From Paeniglutamicibacter sulfureus (GTDB lineage Bacteria; Actinomycetota; Actinomycetes; Actinomycetales; Micrococcaceae), in assembly GCF_030512175.1 (NCBI RefSeq), contig NZ_JAULBL010000001.1:620001-684000 (forward strand): a stretch of DNA of 64,000 nt. The letters are read 5' to 3'. The notes beneath the pieces are model-generated. The model was given only the letters and a program-made list of their open reading frames with translations. It had not been told where the DNA came from and did no database searches. Every line of letters begins with the position of its first letter. Positions within the stretch are counted from its first letter, which is position 1. The translations under genes and the position numbers were made by a program. Shown here one piece after another: positions 8,741 to 19,805 of the stretch.

Positions 8741-10522
8741 GTGGGCACCGGGCAAGCATGCACAACTGAAGGCTGCACTAACGAGGCAGCCAACAAGACG
8801 CGGACCAAACCAGCGTGGTGCCGGGACTGCCTCGAGGGCATCCTCAACGGGATGGATCTGGAGTCGGCCGAGCCATTCCTCGGCCCACGTGAACAGTGGC
8901 TGATCCGCTGTCGGGTGTGCAAAGCCGAATGCCACTATGTCCTGAAGTACCTGCTGGAGCTCAGGGAGAGGGATGAACCCGCATGCCGGCGTTGTTTCTG
9001 GATTCAGTGGTCAGCCAACTTCCCGATGGGCGCGGTATCCGGACCCCCCGTAGACATCGGGACGCAGGCCGCCCATCTGGCGGAGAACAGTTACGTGCCC
9101 GTCGAAGAACTCTTCACACTCCCCTGGGGTGAATACCCCATCCTCACCAGATGCCGATACTGCGGACGCCAGAAAGCTCAGCGCATGGGAGACATCGGGT
9201 GGGGCTGTTCGTGCGTCTCAAATCCCAACTCCGGGGCCAAGCAGGTGCCTGGAGGTCCGAAAAAGAAAAACCTGCTCATCGACTCCGATTCCCCTGCGCT
9301 CGCTTGGTGGGACGCAGAAGCTAACGATAAGTTCCTCCTGAACACGGTGACAGTACTGGCCCACCGAATCTGCGACTGGGCCTGCCCCCAATGCGGGCAC
9401 CACTTCAAAGCCAAAGTGCGGGACATGGCCGAGAGACCCACATGTCCGCCATGCAAAGACGAGAGGCTTGCCGCCTGGAGGGCAGAATACGAGCGGTTGA
9501 AAACCACACCAATCTCCGAGATCCCCGAGCTACTGATGGCTTGGGATGACGACGCCAACCCCTGGACTGAAGTGGTAGCAGGCTCCAGTCTGCGCAAGTT
9601 CAAGTGTCAGAACGGCCACCACCCGCGCGTCCGACCGTACTCGTATTACACCTCGGGCTGTCCGTCTTGCCGAGGCGCGGTAACTCTTGCCGCGGACAAA
9701 CCCATGCTGTCCGACGCCCTTCCAGAGATTGCCGGCCAATGGCACCCGACTCTGAATGGCAAATGGACACCGGCCAAGGTGGGACCCGACTCCAAGCGAT
9801 TGGTTTGGTGGCTCGCATCATGCTGCGGCCACGAATGTCAGGAGGAGGTGCACCAGCGAAACAAACGCCCCCGGTATCTGTGCCCGAGTTGCAACACCAT
9901 TCTGGATTCGCTCGCACGGTCCGACCCGGGTATGGCAGCAGAATGGAGCCCTGCGAACCCTGCCACGGCATGGCAGGTCCGTCCAACGGGTGCCACCGAT
10001 TTCATGCCGGCCTGGAACTGCTCCGTGAATCCCGAACACCAGTGGGAAGCGTCCCTTGCCTCACGTTACGCCGGGTCGGACTGCCCCGAATGCCGCCAAG
10101 CAGGCAAGTCGAAGGTCGAGCTGGACTACTTTGAGGCCGCCCGAAAAACATTCGGATCCGCCAAGTCCGGCCCGAAGCTGCGGCATAAGGCCTTTGCCCT
10201 GCGCAAGCATTGGACCGCAGACATCGTGGTCGAATCAAACGACGCCACGGTGGCCATCGAATACGACGGCGCCTACTGGCACGCACCCGAAGCCAAGAAA
10301 CTTGTCGATGAGGCCAAGAGCCGAGACTTGCTCGCCGCCGGTTATGTGGTGGTGCGCCTGCGCGAGGACAACCTGCCCTGTCTCGGCATCGATGACGCCA
10401 ACTACCTCGAGTTGCAGGTCTACTCGGTTGCCCCGCGTCCCGAGGAGACGCTGGCGGAGGTAATGCAGTGGCTGGCGACCGTATCCAGGTCAGGAATGAA
10501 GACGACTACGGAAGGACTTTGA
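8741..10522 (+). CDS. multi-zinc-ribbon protein with C-terminal PD-(D/E)XK (Vsr/DUF559-like) nuclease domain
   Basis: About 593 residues. The first ~455 carry repeated zinc-ribbon or treble-clef cysteine pairs, including C27/C30, C57/C60, C82/C85, C138/C141, C215/C218, C235/C238, C307/C310, C381/C384 and C448/C451, with intervening tryptophan-rich W...P motifs as in DUF4379-type repeats. The end (about 455-550) resembles very-short-patch-repair/DUF559 nucleases: TADIVV with D494, IEYDGAYWH with E507, D509 and H514, then the GYVVVRLRE strand. I infer a zinc-dependent nucleic-acid-binding nuclease. GTG 8741 has GGGGG upstream at about 9 nt; TTG 8732 is an alternative. The next gene starts 2 nt after the stop. 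G+C is lower than in the flanking housekeeping genes, suggesting acquisition. Confidence 0.78.
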   Translation: MGTGQACTTEGCTNEAANKTRTKPAWCRDCLEGILNGMDLESAEPFLGPREQWLIRCRVCKAECHYVLKYLLELRERDEPACRRCFWIQWSANFPMGAVSGPPVDIGTQAAHLAENSYVPVEELFTLPWGEYPILTRCRYCGRQKAQRMGDIGWGCSCVSNPNSGAKQVPGGPKKKNLLIDSDSPALAWWDAEANDKFLLNTVTVLAHRICDWACPQCGHHFKAKVRDMAERPTCPPCKDERLAAWRAEYERLKTTPISEIPELLMAWDDDANPWTEVVAGSSLRKFKCQNGHHPRVRPYSYYTSGCPSCRGAVTLAADKPMLSDALPEIAGQWHPTLNGKWTPAKVGPDSKRLVWWLASCCGHECQEEVHQRNKRPRYLCPSCNTILDSLARSDPGMAAEWSPANPATAWQVRPTGATDFMPAWNCSVNPEHQWEASLASRYAGSDCPECRQAGKSKVELDYFEAARKTFGSAKSGPKLRHKAFALRKHWTADIVVESNDATVAIEYDGAYWHAPEAKKLVDEAKSRDLLAAGYVVVRLREDNLPCLGIDDANYLELQVYSVAPRPEETLAEVMQWLATVSRSGMKTTTEGL

Positions 10523-10524
10523 AA

Positions 10525-11526
10525 ATGGGATTGGGCAAGAAACTGAAAGCGTGGCTCGGGCAAGGCAAAACGGTGGTGGAAGCCGAAAAGGCAGACACCG
10601 CATTGGCGCCCGTCGAACCCGTCCCGGCCAGACGTGGCGACGGTGATCCCGGGTCTTCCGACAACCAAGAGGCGAGGGCGTCCAATGGGGCCACCATCAA
10701 GCTGAGCATCACCATGGAGATGCCCCTGTGTGTGGAGCTTGCAGTGACCACGACTTTTGCCAAAAAAGCGGTTCGGTCCTTGGCTGACCATCGTGGGCTC
10801 AAGGAACGCGACGTGCTCGAATGCCAAGCCATGTTGCAGCGCGACCCATCCAACACAGCGGATAGGAACGCCGTGGATGTCGTTGTCGACGGAACCCGTG
10901 TCGGGTGCCTTCCCGGATACCTGGCCGCCCATTTCGTCTTGGACGCAGGGACCGCGGTACCTGTCCAATACCAGCTGCACATTTTGCGTGGGGAGGACAA
11001 ACTTCGAGCCAAAGCCTATGTATGGATGGGTGACGGCCAGCCGGAGTGGTCCCACGACCGGCAGAATCCCCCTGCGCTGACCGCGAGGGAACGAGTGCTG
11101 GAAACAGCGCGCGGCCAATCCGACCTGGTCAAGGAGGCACTGGCCGAAGGAGGCAGCCGAGCCGCGGAATTCCAGAAAGCCATGGTTAACGGTGTGCACT
11201 ACCTCCAACTGGCGGAGCCCATCAAACAACTCAAACGTGAAGGCCGCTTGAAGGAGGCTTTGCATTGGTGCTACGTTGCCATCGAGAGCGCTGAGAAAGG
11301 CCGTCAAGGTAGTATTCCGGCACCGGCATACACGCGAGAAGCCGCCATCGTCCACCGCAAGCTAGGTGAACGCAAAGAGGAAATAGCGGTCCTGAAACGG
11401 TGGCTGGAGTTTTGCCCGCCAGAATCCCGCGCCGGCAGCGACATCGGAATTCGTCTGGCCAACCTCGAGGCAAAGTCAGCGCCCCGAACCAAGCCAAAAG
11501 ATCAAACGAATCCCAAGGCCACATAG
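10525..11526 (+). CDS. HIRAN-like domain plus TPR-like repeat protein, partner of the upstream nuclease
   Basis: 333 residues. The N-terminal ~55 residues are charged and probably disordered. A central region (about 72-165) holds the HIRAN-like pattern RDPSNTADRNAVDVVV followed by VGCLPGYLA; HIRAN domains bind DNA ends or single-stranded 3' termini and are usually fused to helicases or nucleases. Residues ~225-300 form helical, TPR-like pairs (EPIKQLKREGRLKEALHWCYVAIE; GERKEEIAVLKRWLEF). GAAGGA lies 8 nt before ATG 10525, only 2 nt after the previous stop, so the two genes form one transcription unit. No catalytic residues are recognised. The HIRAN assignment is by motif only. Confidence 0.7.
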   Translation: MGLGKKLKAWLGQGKTVVEAEKADTALAPVEPVPARRGDGDPGSSDNQEARASNGATIKLSITMEMPLCVELAVTTTFAKKAVRSLADHRGLKERDVLECQAMLQRDPSNTADRNAVDVVVDGTRVGCLPGYLAAHFVLDAGTAVPVQYQLHILRGEDKLRAKAYVWMGDGQPEWSHDRQNPPALTARERVLETARGQSDLVKEALAEGGSRAAEFQKAMVNGVHYLQLAEPIKQLKREGRLKEALHWCYVAIESAEKGRQGSIPAPAYTREAAIVHRKLGERKEEIAVLKRWLEFCPPESRAGSDIGIRLANLEAKSAPRTKPKDQTNPKAT

Positions 11527-12252
11527 CGGCGCAACTCTTCCCGAAGGGCACCATCATCTGAGCCGCCACCAAGCCCAGTGGGGCCACAATCTAAGGCCGA
11601 GAGCACCCTCGACGTTGAGATATGCGCACCACCGCGTGTTGGTTCCCGCTCTGCGCCCTCACAGGCCGACGCCCGGTTCCCGACCAGCGCCATTGGAGTC
11701 TCCAGCAGCAAAGAGCGGCCGGGCGCTAGTTTGGTAGTCTTCTCTTCCACGCCTTTCCCAAGCAGGTCGTAGACGGTCAGGGACGTGCAGCTTTCTCAGC
11801 AGCCAAGTAGTCACATTCACTTGAGTCGTGTGAACCGGCGTGACCGGCCGGGGCCACTGGAACCATCCTAATCAGGGCGGTCTCCGGGTGCCGCCCCACC
11901 ACGGGCAATCCCTCCAAATGATGCCGGAAGCTACCTTGAGGAATTCCCGTGGGTCCACGCCCTGAGTCGTTGGTGCGCGCCTACGCGCCATGAGGGCTGG
12001 TTGGCAAAACAGCCCGGTGCGGTCCTCTTAGCGGCAAAGTAGACCTCGTTGACCCGGCGGTCCAGGAATTCTCTCGATGCCTCGGCGAAGCACAATTGGT
12101 CATAGTTTTGTGTGAACAAGAACGACAAAACCTTGAGACTGCCCCATCGATTTTTTACGCCAAGAACTTCCAGCATTTGCTCATCTTGTTATTTTCGACT
12201 TGCGACAAGTTGCGCGTTTTCGCATTATTCCCGGTGACTCGAAACACTTAAG
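11527..12252. other. gene-poor, lower-G+C stretch at the end of the accessory islet
   Basis: No convincing complete gene. G+C falls clearly below the flanks, especially around 12110-12240. A minus-strand frame (11931-12176, annotated separately) looks protein-like at its N-terminus. No transposase, tRNA or direct repeat marking an insertion boundary was seen. Confidence 0.6.
11931..12176 (-). pseudogene. possible gene remnant, 81-codon frame of unknown family
   Basis: Reads MLEVLGVKNRWGSL and continues with protein-like composition for about 55 residues before degenerating into an arginine-rich tail. Only a weak AAGATGAG precedes the ATG. I do not recognise the family. It could be the N-terminal stub of a deleted gene or a chance frame in low-G+C DNA. 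Confidence 0.25.
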
Positions 12253-12270
12253 TTGCACCTAACAACCAAT

Positions 12271-12286
12271 AGTGCAAAACTGCACT
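12271..12286 (+). promoter_or_regulatory. probable TetR operator (AGTGCA-N4-TGCACT)
   Basis: A perfect 6-4-6 palindrome, AGTGCAAAACTGCACT, ending 2 nt before the tetR ATG. A third half-site ATAGTGCA recurs at about 12296-12303, inside the first codons. The position over the promoter/start region fits autorepression of tetR and the downstream exporter. Confidence 0.65.
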
Positions 12287-12288
12287 CT

Positions 12289-14701
<2,413 letters not shown>

Positions 14702-14732
14702 GGTTCTTTCCCCGCCAAACAATGGTGCCCCG

Positions 14733-14789
14733 CAAGATCCTGCATTCCTTCCCGCGCGGGGGGATGCAGGGTCTTGCTGGGCGCTTTTT
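14733..14789. terminator. hairpin with T run between MFS exporter and convergent NUDIX gene
   Basis: A 16-bp near-perfect stem (14733-14748 with 14761-14776, two mismatches) in the gap between convergent genes, with GCGCTTTTTG following 10 bases later. Likely ends the tetR-MFS transcript. Confidence 0.7.
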
Positions 14790-14812
14790 GCGTTCGTCGG
14801 GACGGCAGTGGA

Positions 14813-15298
14813 TCAGGCGGTGCCCTGGGTGCCGGTGATGAAGTGGCCGGCTTCCTTCGGCTCGAGGGTCCAGTCGATGGCACGTTGGTGCTTGGGCGGC
14901 AGTGCCGGCAGCTGGCCCAGCACGAACCATCCGACCTCGAGGTTCTCGTCGTCGTTGACCTTTGCCTCCCCGCCCAGGTACTCGCCGGCCAGGATGATGT
15001 CCAGGTATTGGGCGCGGTCCCCGTTGGGATACACCGCCTCGTCGGTGGTTGCCACCCCGACCAGCCGGATGACGGCGCAGTGCACCGCGGTCTCCTCAAG
15101 CACCTCGCGCACCGCCGCGATGGCGGGCTCCTCGCCCGGCTCCAGGATGCCGGCCGGAAGCGTCCAGCGCCCGTTGTCGGCCCGGCGGACCAACAGCACG
15201 CGGCCCTCGTGGATCACCACGACCTTGACTCCGGGCAGCCACAGCGGATCGTTTCCGATCTTCCGACGCATTTGGACGATGAATTCTGGTGTGGGCAT
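14813..15298 (-). CDS. NUDIX hydrolase
   Basis: 161 residues. NUDIX enzymes hydrolyse nucleoside diphosphates linked to another moiety. The Nudix box runs from G50 through E56 to R64-E65-xx-E68-E69; the final glycine of the consensus is alanine here (A71). The N-terminal LPGVKVVVI and the loop beyond the box suggest an ADP-ribose or (d)NTP-type pyrophosphatase, but the substrate cannot be read from sequence. The prepilin peptidase gene lies 51 bases upstream on the same strand. Confidence 0.9.
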   Translation of the reverse strand: MPTPEFIVQMRRKIGNDPLWLPGVKVVVIHEGRVLLVRRADNGRWTLPAGILEPGEEPAIAAVREVLEETAVHCAVIRLVGVATTDEAVYPNGDRAQYLDIILAGEYLGGEAKVNDDENLEVGWFVLGQLPALPPKHQRAIDWTLEPKEAGHFITGTQGTA

Positions 15299-15349
15299 GG
15301 CGGTGTTCCGGTGTCTTTCGTGTCTCGTGGATTCCGGGCGCGGGCCTGG

Positions 15350-15868
15350 CTAGCCCGCCACGGCCAGGGCAAGGGCCGCGCCCGCCAGCATGAAGGGGCC
15401 GAAGGCAACGGAGGACCGCAGCGTGACCTTGCGCGCCAATAGCAACACCATCGACCAGAGGGCCCCGATGATAAAGGCAAAGGCGGTGGCCCACAACAGG
15501 TGGGTGTAGGAGAGGAAACCGAGGTAGAGTCCCAGCACGGCGGCGAGCTTCACGTCCCCCAGCCCCATGCCCGCGGGCGCAATCAGGTGCAGCACCAGGT
15601 AACCGGCGAACAGGATCACCGCTCCCAGCACCATGCGCAGCAGGATCATGGGTTCCCCGGCCAACAATGCGGCAGCGCCCAGCAGCGCCAGGGCGGCGAT
15701 GAACCACGGGCCCAGGATGCGGTTGGGCAGCAGGTGCGACTTGAAGTCGATGATGGTCAGGCGCACGGCGTTGAACAGGTACAGCGCCAGGGCCAGCGTT
15801 GCCAGGATTCCCGCCACCGTGGCCAGGGCCGGGTCGGCGGCAAACCACTGCAGGATGAGTTGCGGCAT
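15350..15868 (-). CDS. A24 family prepilin peptidase (TadV/CpaA-like)
   Basis: 172 residues, membrane aspartic protease that cleaves type IV-pilin-like leader peptides. The two catalytic aspartates are seen at D41 (TIIDFKSHLLPNR) and D105 (GMGLGDVKLA, the GxGD motif). The N-terminal methylase domain of full-length PilD is absent, as in the TadV class. No pilin or Tad/Flp assembly genes lie in the window, so its substrates are elsewhere. ATG 15868 is favoured over the longer frame because upstream residues are arginine-rich; TAAGGT lies 7 nt upstream, serving either as an SD core or a leaderless -10. Confidence 0.87.
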   Translation of the reverse strand: MPQLILQWFAADPALATVAGILATLALALYLFNAVRLTIIDFKSHLLPNRILGPWFIAALALLGAAALLAGEPMILLRMVLGAVILFAGYLVLHLIAPAGMGLGDVKLAAVLGLYLGFLSYTHLLWATAFAFIIGALWSMVLLLARKVTLRSSVAFGPFMLAGAALALAVAG

Positions 15869-15953
15869 GGGCCAAACCTTACGCGGTGCCCGCCGCCGCC
15901 GTCCGCGGCGGCACGCCACCGGCGGGACAATCCCCCGCAATGTGACTCCTCGC

Positions 15954-15959
15954 TACACT
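15954..15959 (+). promoter_or_regulatory. -10 box (TACACT) of leaderless gene at 15966
   Basis: TANNNT hexamer ending 6 nt before ATG 15966, in the gap to the divergent prepilin peptidase gene. Confidence 0.55.
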
Positions 15960-15965
15960 GAAGGC

Positions 15966-16841
15966 ATGGACCAGCACCGTGGCGCCGACGTATTCCCCGA
16001 CCCCGACAGGGCCCCGGGCAAGGAGCTCATGGGCCATTTTCGTCGGCTCGCCCGGTCCTCCCCCTGGCTGTGGAACACCCTCCAAATCCGGATCGGCGTC
16101 ACCGACAAGGAACGGCATGCGCTGGCCTTTGCCGCCCCGAGCCTGCCCACGCACCTCACGGTGCTGATCAGGCGCCCCGACGCCATCCGTGTCGAGGACG
16201 CGGACGGTGCGGTGCTCTTCCGCACCGAGCACATCTACGATTCGCGCGATGCCGGCTTCGTGGCGGCCACCCGCAAAAGCTGGTTGTTGCCGCCTCAACT
16301 ATTGGCCCCGGTATACGGGGACGACGGCCTGGTCTCCCGGCGGCCGGAGGCCGCCTATGGCAACGCATTGATGCCCGTGGGCCTGTGGAGTGCATTCCTC
16401 GATCCAGTCGAGATCGCCGGCTTCGCACCCGGTCCTGCCGACGTGGCCTTCCCCCATCCCAGCACCATCCACTCGCTGCGGGTGTTCAAGGACGAATCGG
16501 GCCGCGAATGCCTTGAGGCAGAACTCTCCCGCGGCCATTCCTACGCCCCGGTCATCGACGATGCGCCGCTGCTGGGCACCGGCCTCACGCTGATCCGCCT
16601 CGACCGGGCCACCGGCGTCTGCGTGCTGCGCCGGGTGCTCGACGGGCCGGATGCCGGGCTCGAACACCGGGCGGTCATCATCGCCGTGGACGAGTACATG
16701 ATCGACGGGCTTTTCACCCAGCCACTGGCCTCGCTCAGCGACGTGCGGCATGCACCGGTGTGGCCCATCCCGGGGCTGGCCGACACCCCCGGGCCGCAGA
16801 CTCCGGGCAGCGCACGGCACCGGGGCGGGCCGGCGGTCTAG
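15966..16841 (+). CDS. hypothetical protein, 291 residues
   Basis: I do not recognise the family. The composition is soluble and no signal peptide or membrane segment is seen. It begins MDQHRGADVF with charged helices (GKELMGHFRRLARSSPWLW), then a mixed beta-rich body, and ends in a Pro/Gly-rich tail. The start is supported by TACACT 6 nt upstream (leaderless). It converges on the phoH gene with a 31-nt gap. G+C and codon use match the chromosome, so it is probably a conserved lineage gene. Confidence 0.75.
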   Translation: MDQHRGADVFPDPDRAPGKELMGHFRRLARSSPWLWNTLQIRIGVTDKERHALAFAAPSLPTHLTVLIRRPDAIRVEDADGAVLFRTEHIYDSRDAGFVAATRKSWLLPPQLLAPVYGDDGLVSRRPEAAYGNALMPVGLWSAFLDPVEIAGFAPGPADVAFPHPSTIHSLRVFKDESGRECLEAELSRGHSYAPVIDDAPLLGTGLTLIRLDRATGVCVLRRVLDGPDAGLEHRAVIIAVDEYMIDGLFTQPLASLSDVRHAPVWPIPGLADTPGPQTPGSARHRGGPAV

Positions 16842-16872
16842 GACCGCGGGCCCGCCCCGGAGTTGCACCCGG

Positions 16873-18240
16873 CTAGTGGATGCGGTCCTCAAGCAGCTCG
16901 GTGACCAGCGCGGCGATCTCGGAGCGCTCGGAGCGGGTCAGGGTCACGTGCCCGAAGAGGTGGTGGCCCTTGAGCTGCTCGACCACTGCCGCGACGCCGT
17001 CGTGCCGTCCCACCCGCAGGTTGTCGCGCTGGGCCACGTCGTGGGTGAGGATGACCTTGGAGTTCTGCCCGATGCGCGAGAGCACCGTGAGCAGCACGTT
17101 GCGCTCCAGCGATTGCGCCTCGTCGACGATCACGAACGCGTCGTGCAGCGAGCGCCCGCGGATGTGGGTCAGCGGCAGCACTTCGAGCATGCCCCGGCTC
17201 ATGACCTCGTCGATGGCGTTCTTGGAGACGACCGAGCCCAGGGTGTCGAACACGGCCTGCGCCCAGGGGTTCATCTTCTCCGCCTCGGCGCCGGGGAGGT
17301 AGCCCAGCTCCTGGCCGCCGACCGCGTAGAGCGGGCGGAAGACCATGATCTTGCGGTGCTCGCGGCGTTCCATCACCGCTTCGAGCCCTGCACACAGTGC
17401 GAGCGCCGATTTGCCGGTGCCGGCGCGGCCGCCGAGCGAGACGATGCCGACTTCCTTGTCGAGCAGCAGGTCCAGGGCCAGGCGCTGTTCGGCGGAGCGG
17501 CCGCGCAGCCCGAAGGCCTCGCGGTCTCCTCGCACCAGGCGCACCAGGTGGTTGCGGTCAACCCTGCCCAGCGCCGAGCCGCGCGGGGAGTGCAGGATCA
17601 GCCCGGTGTTCACCGGCTGCTCGGCTGCTTCCTCAAGCTCAAGGGATTCATCGGAGTAGAGCGCGGACATGTCCTCCTGGCTCACGTCCATCTCGTGCAC
17701 GCCGGTCCAACCGGAATCGGCGATCAGCTCATTGCGGTATTCCTCGGCGGTCAGGCCCATGGCCGAGGCCTTGATGCGCATGGGAGTGTCCTTGGACACC
17801 AGCGTGACGTCCAGGCCGCCGTCGAGCATGGCCTTGGCGACAGAGAGGATGCGGGTGTCGTTGTCCGCGTTGCGGAACCCCACCGGCAAGACGTTGGACG
17901 CAATGTGGTTCAGTTCGACCCGCAGGGTGCCACCCTGCTTGCCAACCTCCATGTCATTGGCCAGCCCGCCGTTCTTGCGGCCCAGCTCCTCAAGGGTCCG
18001 CAGTGCCTCGCGGGCAAAATAGCCCAGCGTGGGGTCGTTGCGCTTGTGCTCGAGTTCGGTGATCACTGTCAACGGCAGGACCACATGGTGTTCGGCAAAG
18101 CGCAACATGGCGTGGGGGTCTGCGATCAACACCGAGGTGTCCAGGACGAATGTCCGGGTACCTGCCGCCGATGCCGCCTGGGTGGCAGTCTCTGCCGAGA
18201 CGGCGGGGGCGGTTGATGGGATTTCCTGTTTCGCTACCAC
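16873..18240 (-). CDS. phoH: PhoH family ATPase with N-terminal PIN domain (PhoH2 type)
   Basis: 455 residues. The N-terminal PIN RNase domain begins [12 protein letters not shown] (D34, D41) and carries further acidic residues around 66-72 and 126-128. The C-terminal PhoH ATPase has Walker [10 protein letters not shown] at 270-278 and Walker B VIVDEAQ near 370. Mycobacterial PhoH2 is a sequence-specific RNA helicase and RNase, usually paired with a PhoAT antitoxin upstream; no such small gene is evident here. GTG start at 18240. It forms a minus-strand pair with uppS. Confidence 0.93.
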   Translation of the reverse strand: MVAKQEIPSTAPAVSAETATQAASAAGTRTFVLDTSVLIADPHAMLRFAEHHVVLPLTVITELEHKRNDPTLGYFAREALRTLEELGRKNGGLANDMEVGKQGGTLRVELNHIASNVLPVGFRNADNDTRILSVAKAMLDGGLDVTLVSKDTPMRIKASAMGLTAEEYRNELIADSGWTGVHEMDVSQEDMSALYSDESLELEEAAEQPVNTGLILHSPRGSALGRVDRNHLVRLVRGDREAFGLRGRSAEQRLALDLLLDKEVGIVSLGGRAGTGKSALALCAGLEAVMERREHRKIMVFRPLYAVGGQELGYLPGAEAEKMNPWAQAVFDTLGSVVSKNAIDEVMSRGMLEVLPLTHIRGRSLHDAFVIVDEAQSLERNVLLTVLSRIGQNSKVILTHDVAQRDNLRVGRHDGVAAVVEQLKGHHLFGHVTLTRSERSEIAALVTELLEDRIH

Positions 18241-18423
18241 TGTGGCTCCTCGCGGGGAGTGCTGCCCCGTTCAGCGGGCAATGACGGCTTCATCACCCGT
18301 TACGCTCAACATACGCCGAATGCTTCGGCCATACCTACGGTTTGGACAGTGCCGCGGTGAAGAGAAGATGAAGATTTGGCATCGCCCGGATGTCAGCGTG
18401 GGACGCGCCCCGGAAACCACGGA

Positions 18424-19185
18424 TCAGGAGCCGAAGCGGCGTTGCCTGTCGGCGAAGTCGCGCAGGGCGCGCAGGAAGTCCACGCGCCTGAAATCGGGCC
18501 ACAGCGCCTCGCAGAAGTAGAACTCGCTGTAGGCACTCTGCCAGGTCAGGAACCCTGAAAGGCGCTGTTCGCCCGAGGTGCGAATGACCAGGTCAGGGTC
18601 CGGCTGGCCCTTGGTGTAGAGGTGGGTGGCCAGTTGGTCGGGATCCAGGTCCGCGGCGATCTGCGCGGCGTCCAGCCCGTTGGCATGTCCCTGGAGCAGC
18701 AGCGCCTTGACGGCATCGACGATCTCCTGCCGGCCGCCGTAGCCGACGGCGACGTTGACGTGGATCCCGGTGACACCGGCGGTGGAGGCTTCCAGCTCGC
18801 GCAGTTTGTTGGCCAGGTAGTCCGGCAACAGGTCCAGCGCGCCCACCGGCTTTACGCGAACGGTCTTGGTCTCGCCCAACCGGTCCAGGGTGTTGGCAAT
18901 GATCCCCATCAGGGCATCGAGTTCATCGCTGGAGCGGCTCATGTTGTCCGTGGAAAGCATGTAGAGCGTGACCAGGTTGATGTCCAGCTCCTGGCACCAG
19001 CCCAGGAATTCCAGGATCTTGTCCGCGCCGGCCTGGTGCCCGCTGGCCGTGGTTTGCCCTGACAGCTTGGCCCAGCGCCGGTTCCCGTCCACGAGCACGC
19101 CAATATGTGCCGGCAGTTTTTCCGGGGTCAACATACCCCGCAACTGCCGCTCATAGAGCCGGTAGACGAATCCCGGAAGTTCCAC
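18424..19185 (-). CDS. uppS: isoprenyl transferase (cis-prenyl, UppS family)
   Basis: 253 residues. Condenses isopentenyl diphosphate in cis onto allylic diphosphates, making the lipid carrier for cell wall synthesis or its short Z-farnesyl precursor. The signature VDGNRRWAK (D33) and the C-terminal RTSGEQRLSGF stretch with the YSEFYF end are present. The GTG start at 19185 has AGGAG 7 nt upstream; the longer upstream frame is not conserved. Actinobacteria often carry two such enzymes, and this position beside hemolysin III matches the mycobacterial Z-farnesyl-diphosphate synthase gene, so product length is uncertain. Confidence 0.93.
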   Translation of the reverse strand: MELPGFVYRLYERQLRGMLTPEKLPAHIGVLVDGNRRWAKLSGQTTASGHQAGADKILEFLGWCQELDINLVTLYMLSTDNMSRSSDELDALMGIIANTLDRLGETKTVRVKPVGALDLLPDYLANKLRELEASTAGVTGIHVNVAVGYGGRQEIVDAVKALLLQGHANGLDAAQIAADLDPDQLATHLYTKGQPDPDLVIRTSGEQRLSGFLTWQSAYSEFYFCEALWPDFRRVDFLRALRDFADRQRRFGS

Positions 19186-19777
19186 GGCGATACTCCTGCA
19201 TAAAAATAGGGGGCCAACATGCGACCGCCCTCGGGTCGCGTGCATGGCTTAACGCTACCGGGTTCCGTCCCCGGTGGTGCGCCAAGACGCGGGCATGGCA
19301 CGGTGCAATACCCCATACAACGGCCCGGTCCCCGGCGATCCCTGCGTTTTCCTCGGCACTCCGGCCACCGCTGCCACCTTGGCCTCGATCCATCGATGGT
19401 GATCACGGCAGGCGCCGGGGGGATTGAACCGGGAATGCCCGTCTTGTCAGCAAGGTGGGGCTTGCCACAGGGGCTATTCGCCTCTGCCACGAAGGGCACG
19501 ACGCCCCGGCGAGCGCTGCCTCCGCAGGGGCGTCTGGTGAGGATGCGGGTTAGTTCTCCTGCATTTTTACCGTAGTCGCGGTTCCCAATGCGTTGACCTG
19601 GAAGACGATGGTGTCACCGGCATGCGCGAACCCTTTATTGTCGTCGGTTGATGCCAGAATCGCGGAACCAGCCGACGCAGCATCCCGCTGTGAAGTCCAC
19701 GTGTACGACCTATTCTCTTCGGTCGGAGCCTCGAAGGTCCCGCCCAATAGATAGACGCCGTATCGCCGCCGCCAAAG
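19186..19777. other. gap between uppS and hemolysin III gene
   Basis: About 590 bases without a confident gene. It contains the uppS promoter side, a possible protein remnant on the minus strand (annotated separately), and a stretch near 19411-19500 that superficially resembles a tRNA 3' half but does not fold as one. Nothing else was recognised. Confidence 0.5.
19550..19774 (-). pseudogene. possible C-terminal fragment of an unknown protein
   Basis: A minus-strand frame bounded upstream by a TAG and read from about 19774 or TTG 19747 to TAA at 19550. It has ordinary protein composition (YTWTSQRDAASAGSAI; GFAHAGDTIVFQVNALG). No initiation signal is visible and the family is not recognised. 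It may be the tail of a truncated gene or a small real gene. Confidence 0.3.
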
Positions 19778-19791
19778 CTACCGCGCGGTAG
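19778..19791 (+). promoter_or_regulatory. 14-bp perfect palindrome upstream of hemolysin III promoter
   Basis: CTACCGCGCGGTAG reads the same on both strands and ends 2 nt before the TAGGCT -10 box. The position suits a repressor or activator site; the protein is unknown. Confidence 0.45.
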
Positions 19792-19793
19792 TT

Positions 19794-19799
19794 TAGGCT
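19794..19799 (+). promoter_or_regulatory. -10 box (TAGGCT) of leaderless hemolysin III gene
   Basis: TANNNT hexamer ending 6 nt before ATG 19806; no SD sequence. Confidence 0.6.
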
Positions 19800-19805
19800 G
19801 GGGTC

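Noticed and set aside
19405-19500. Possible tRNA on the minus strand (GGTTCAATCC, tRNA-like ends)
   Set aside because: The T stem cannot pair around the TTCAATC loop and no proper anticodon arm forms.
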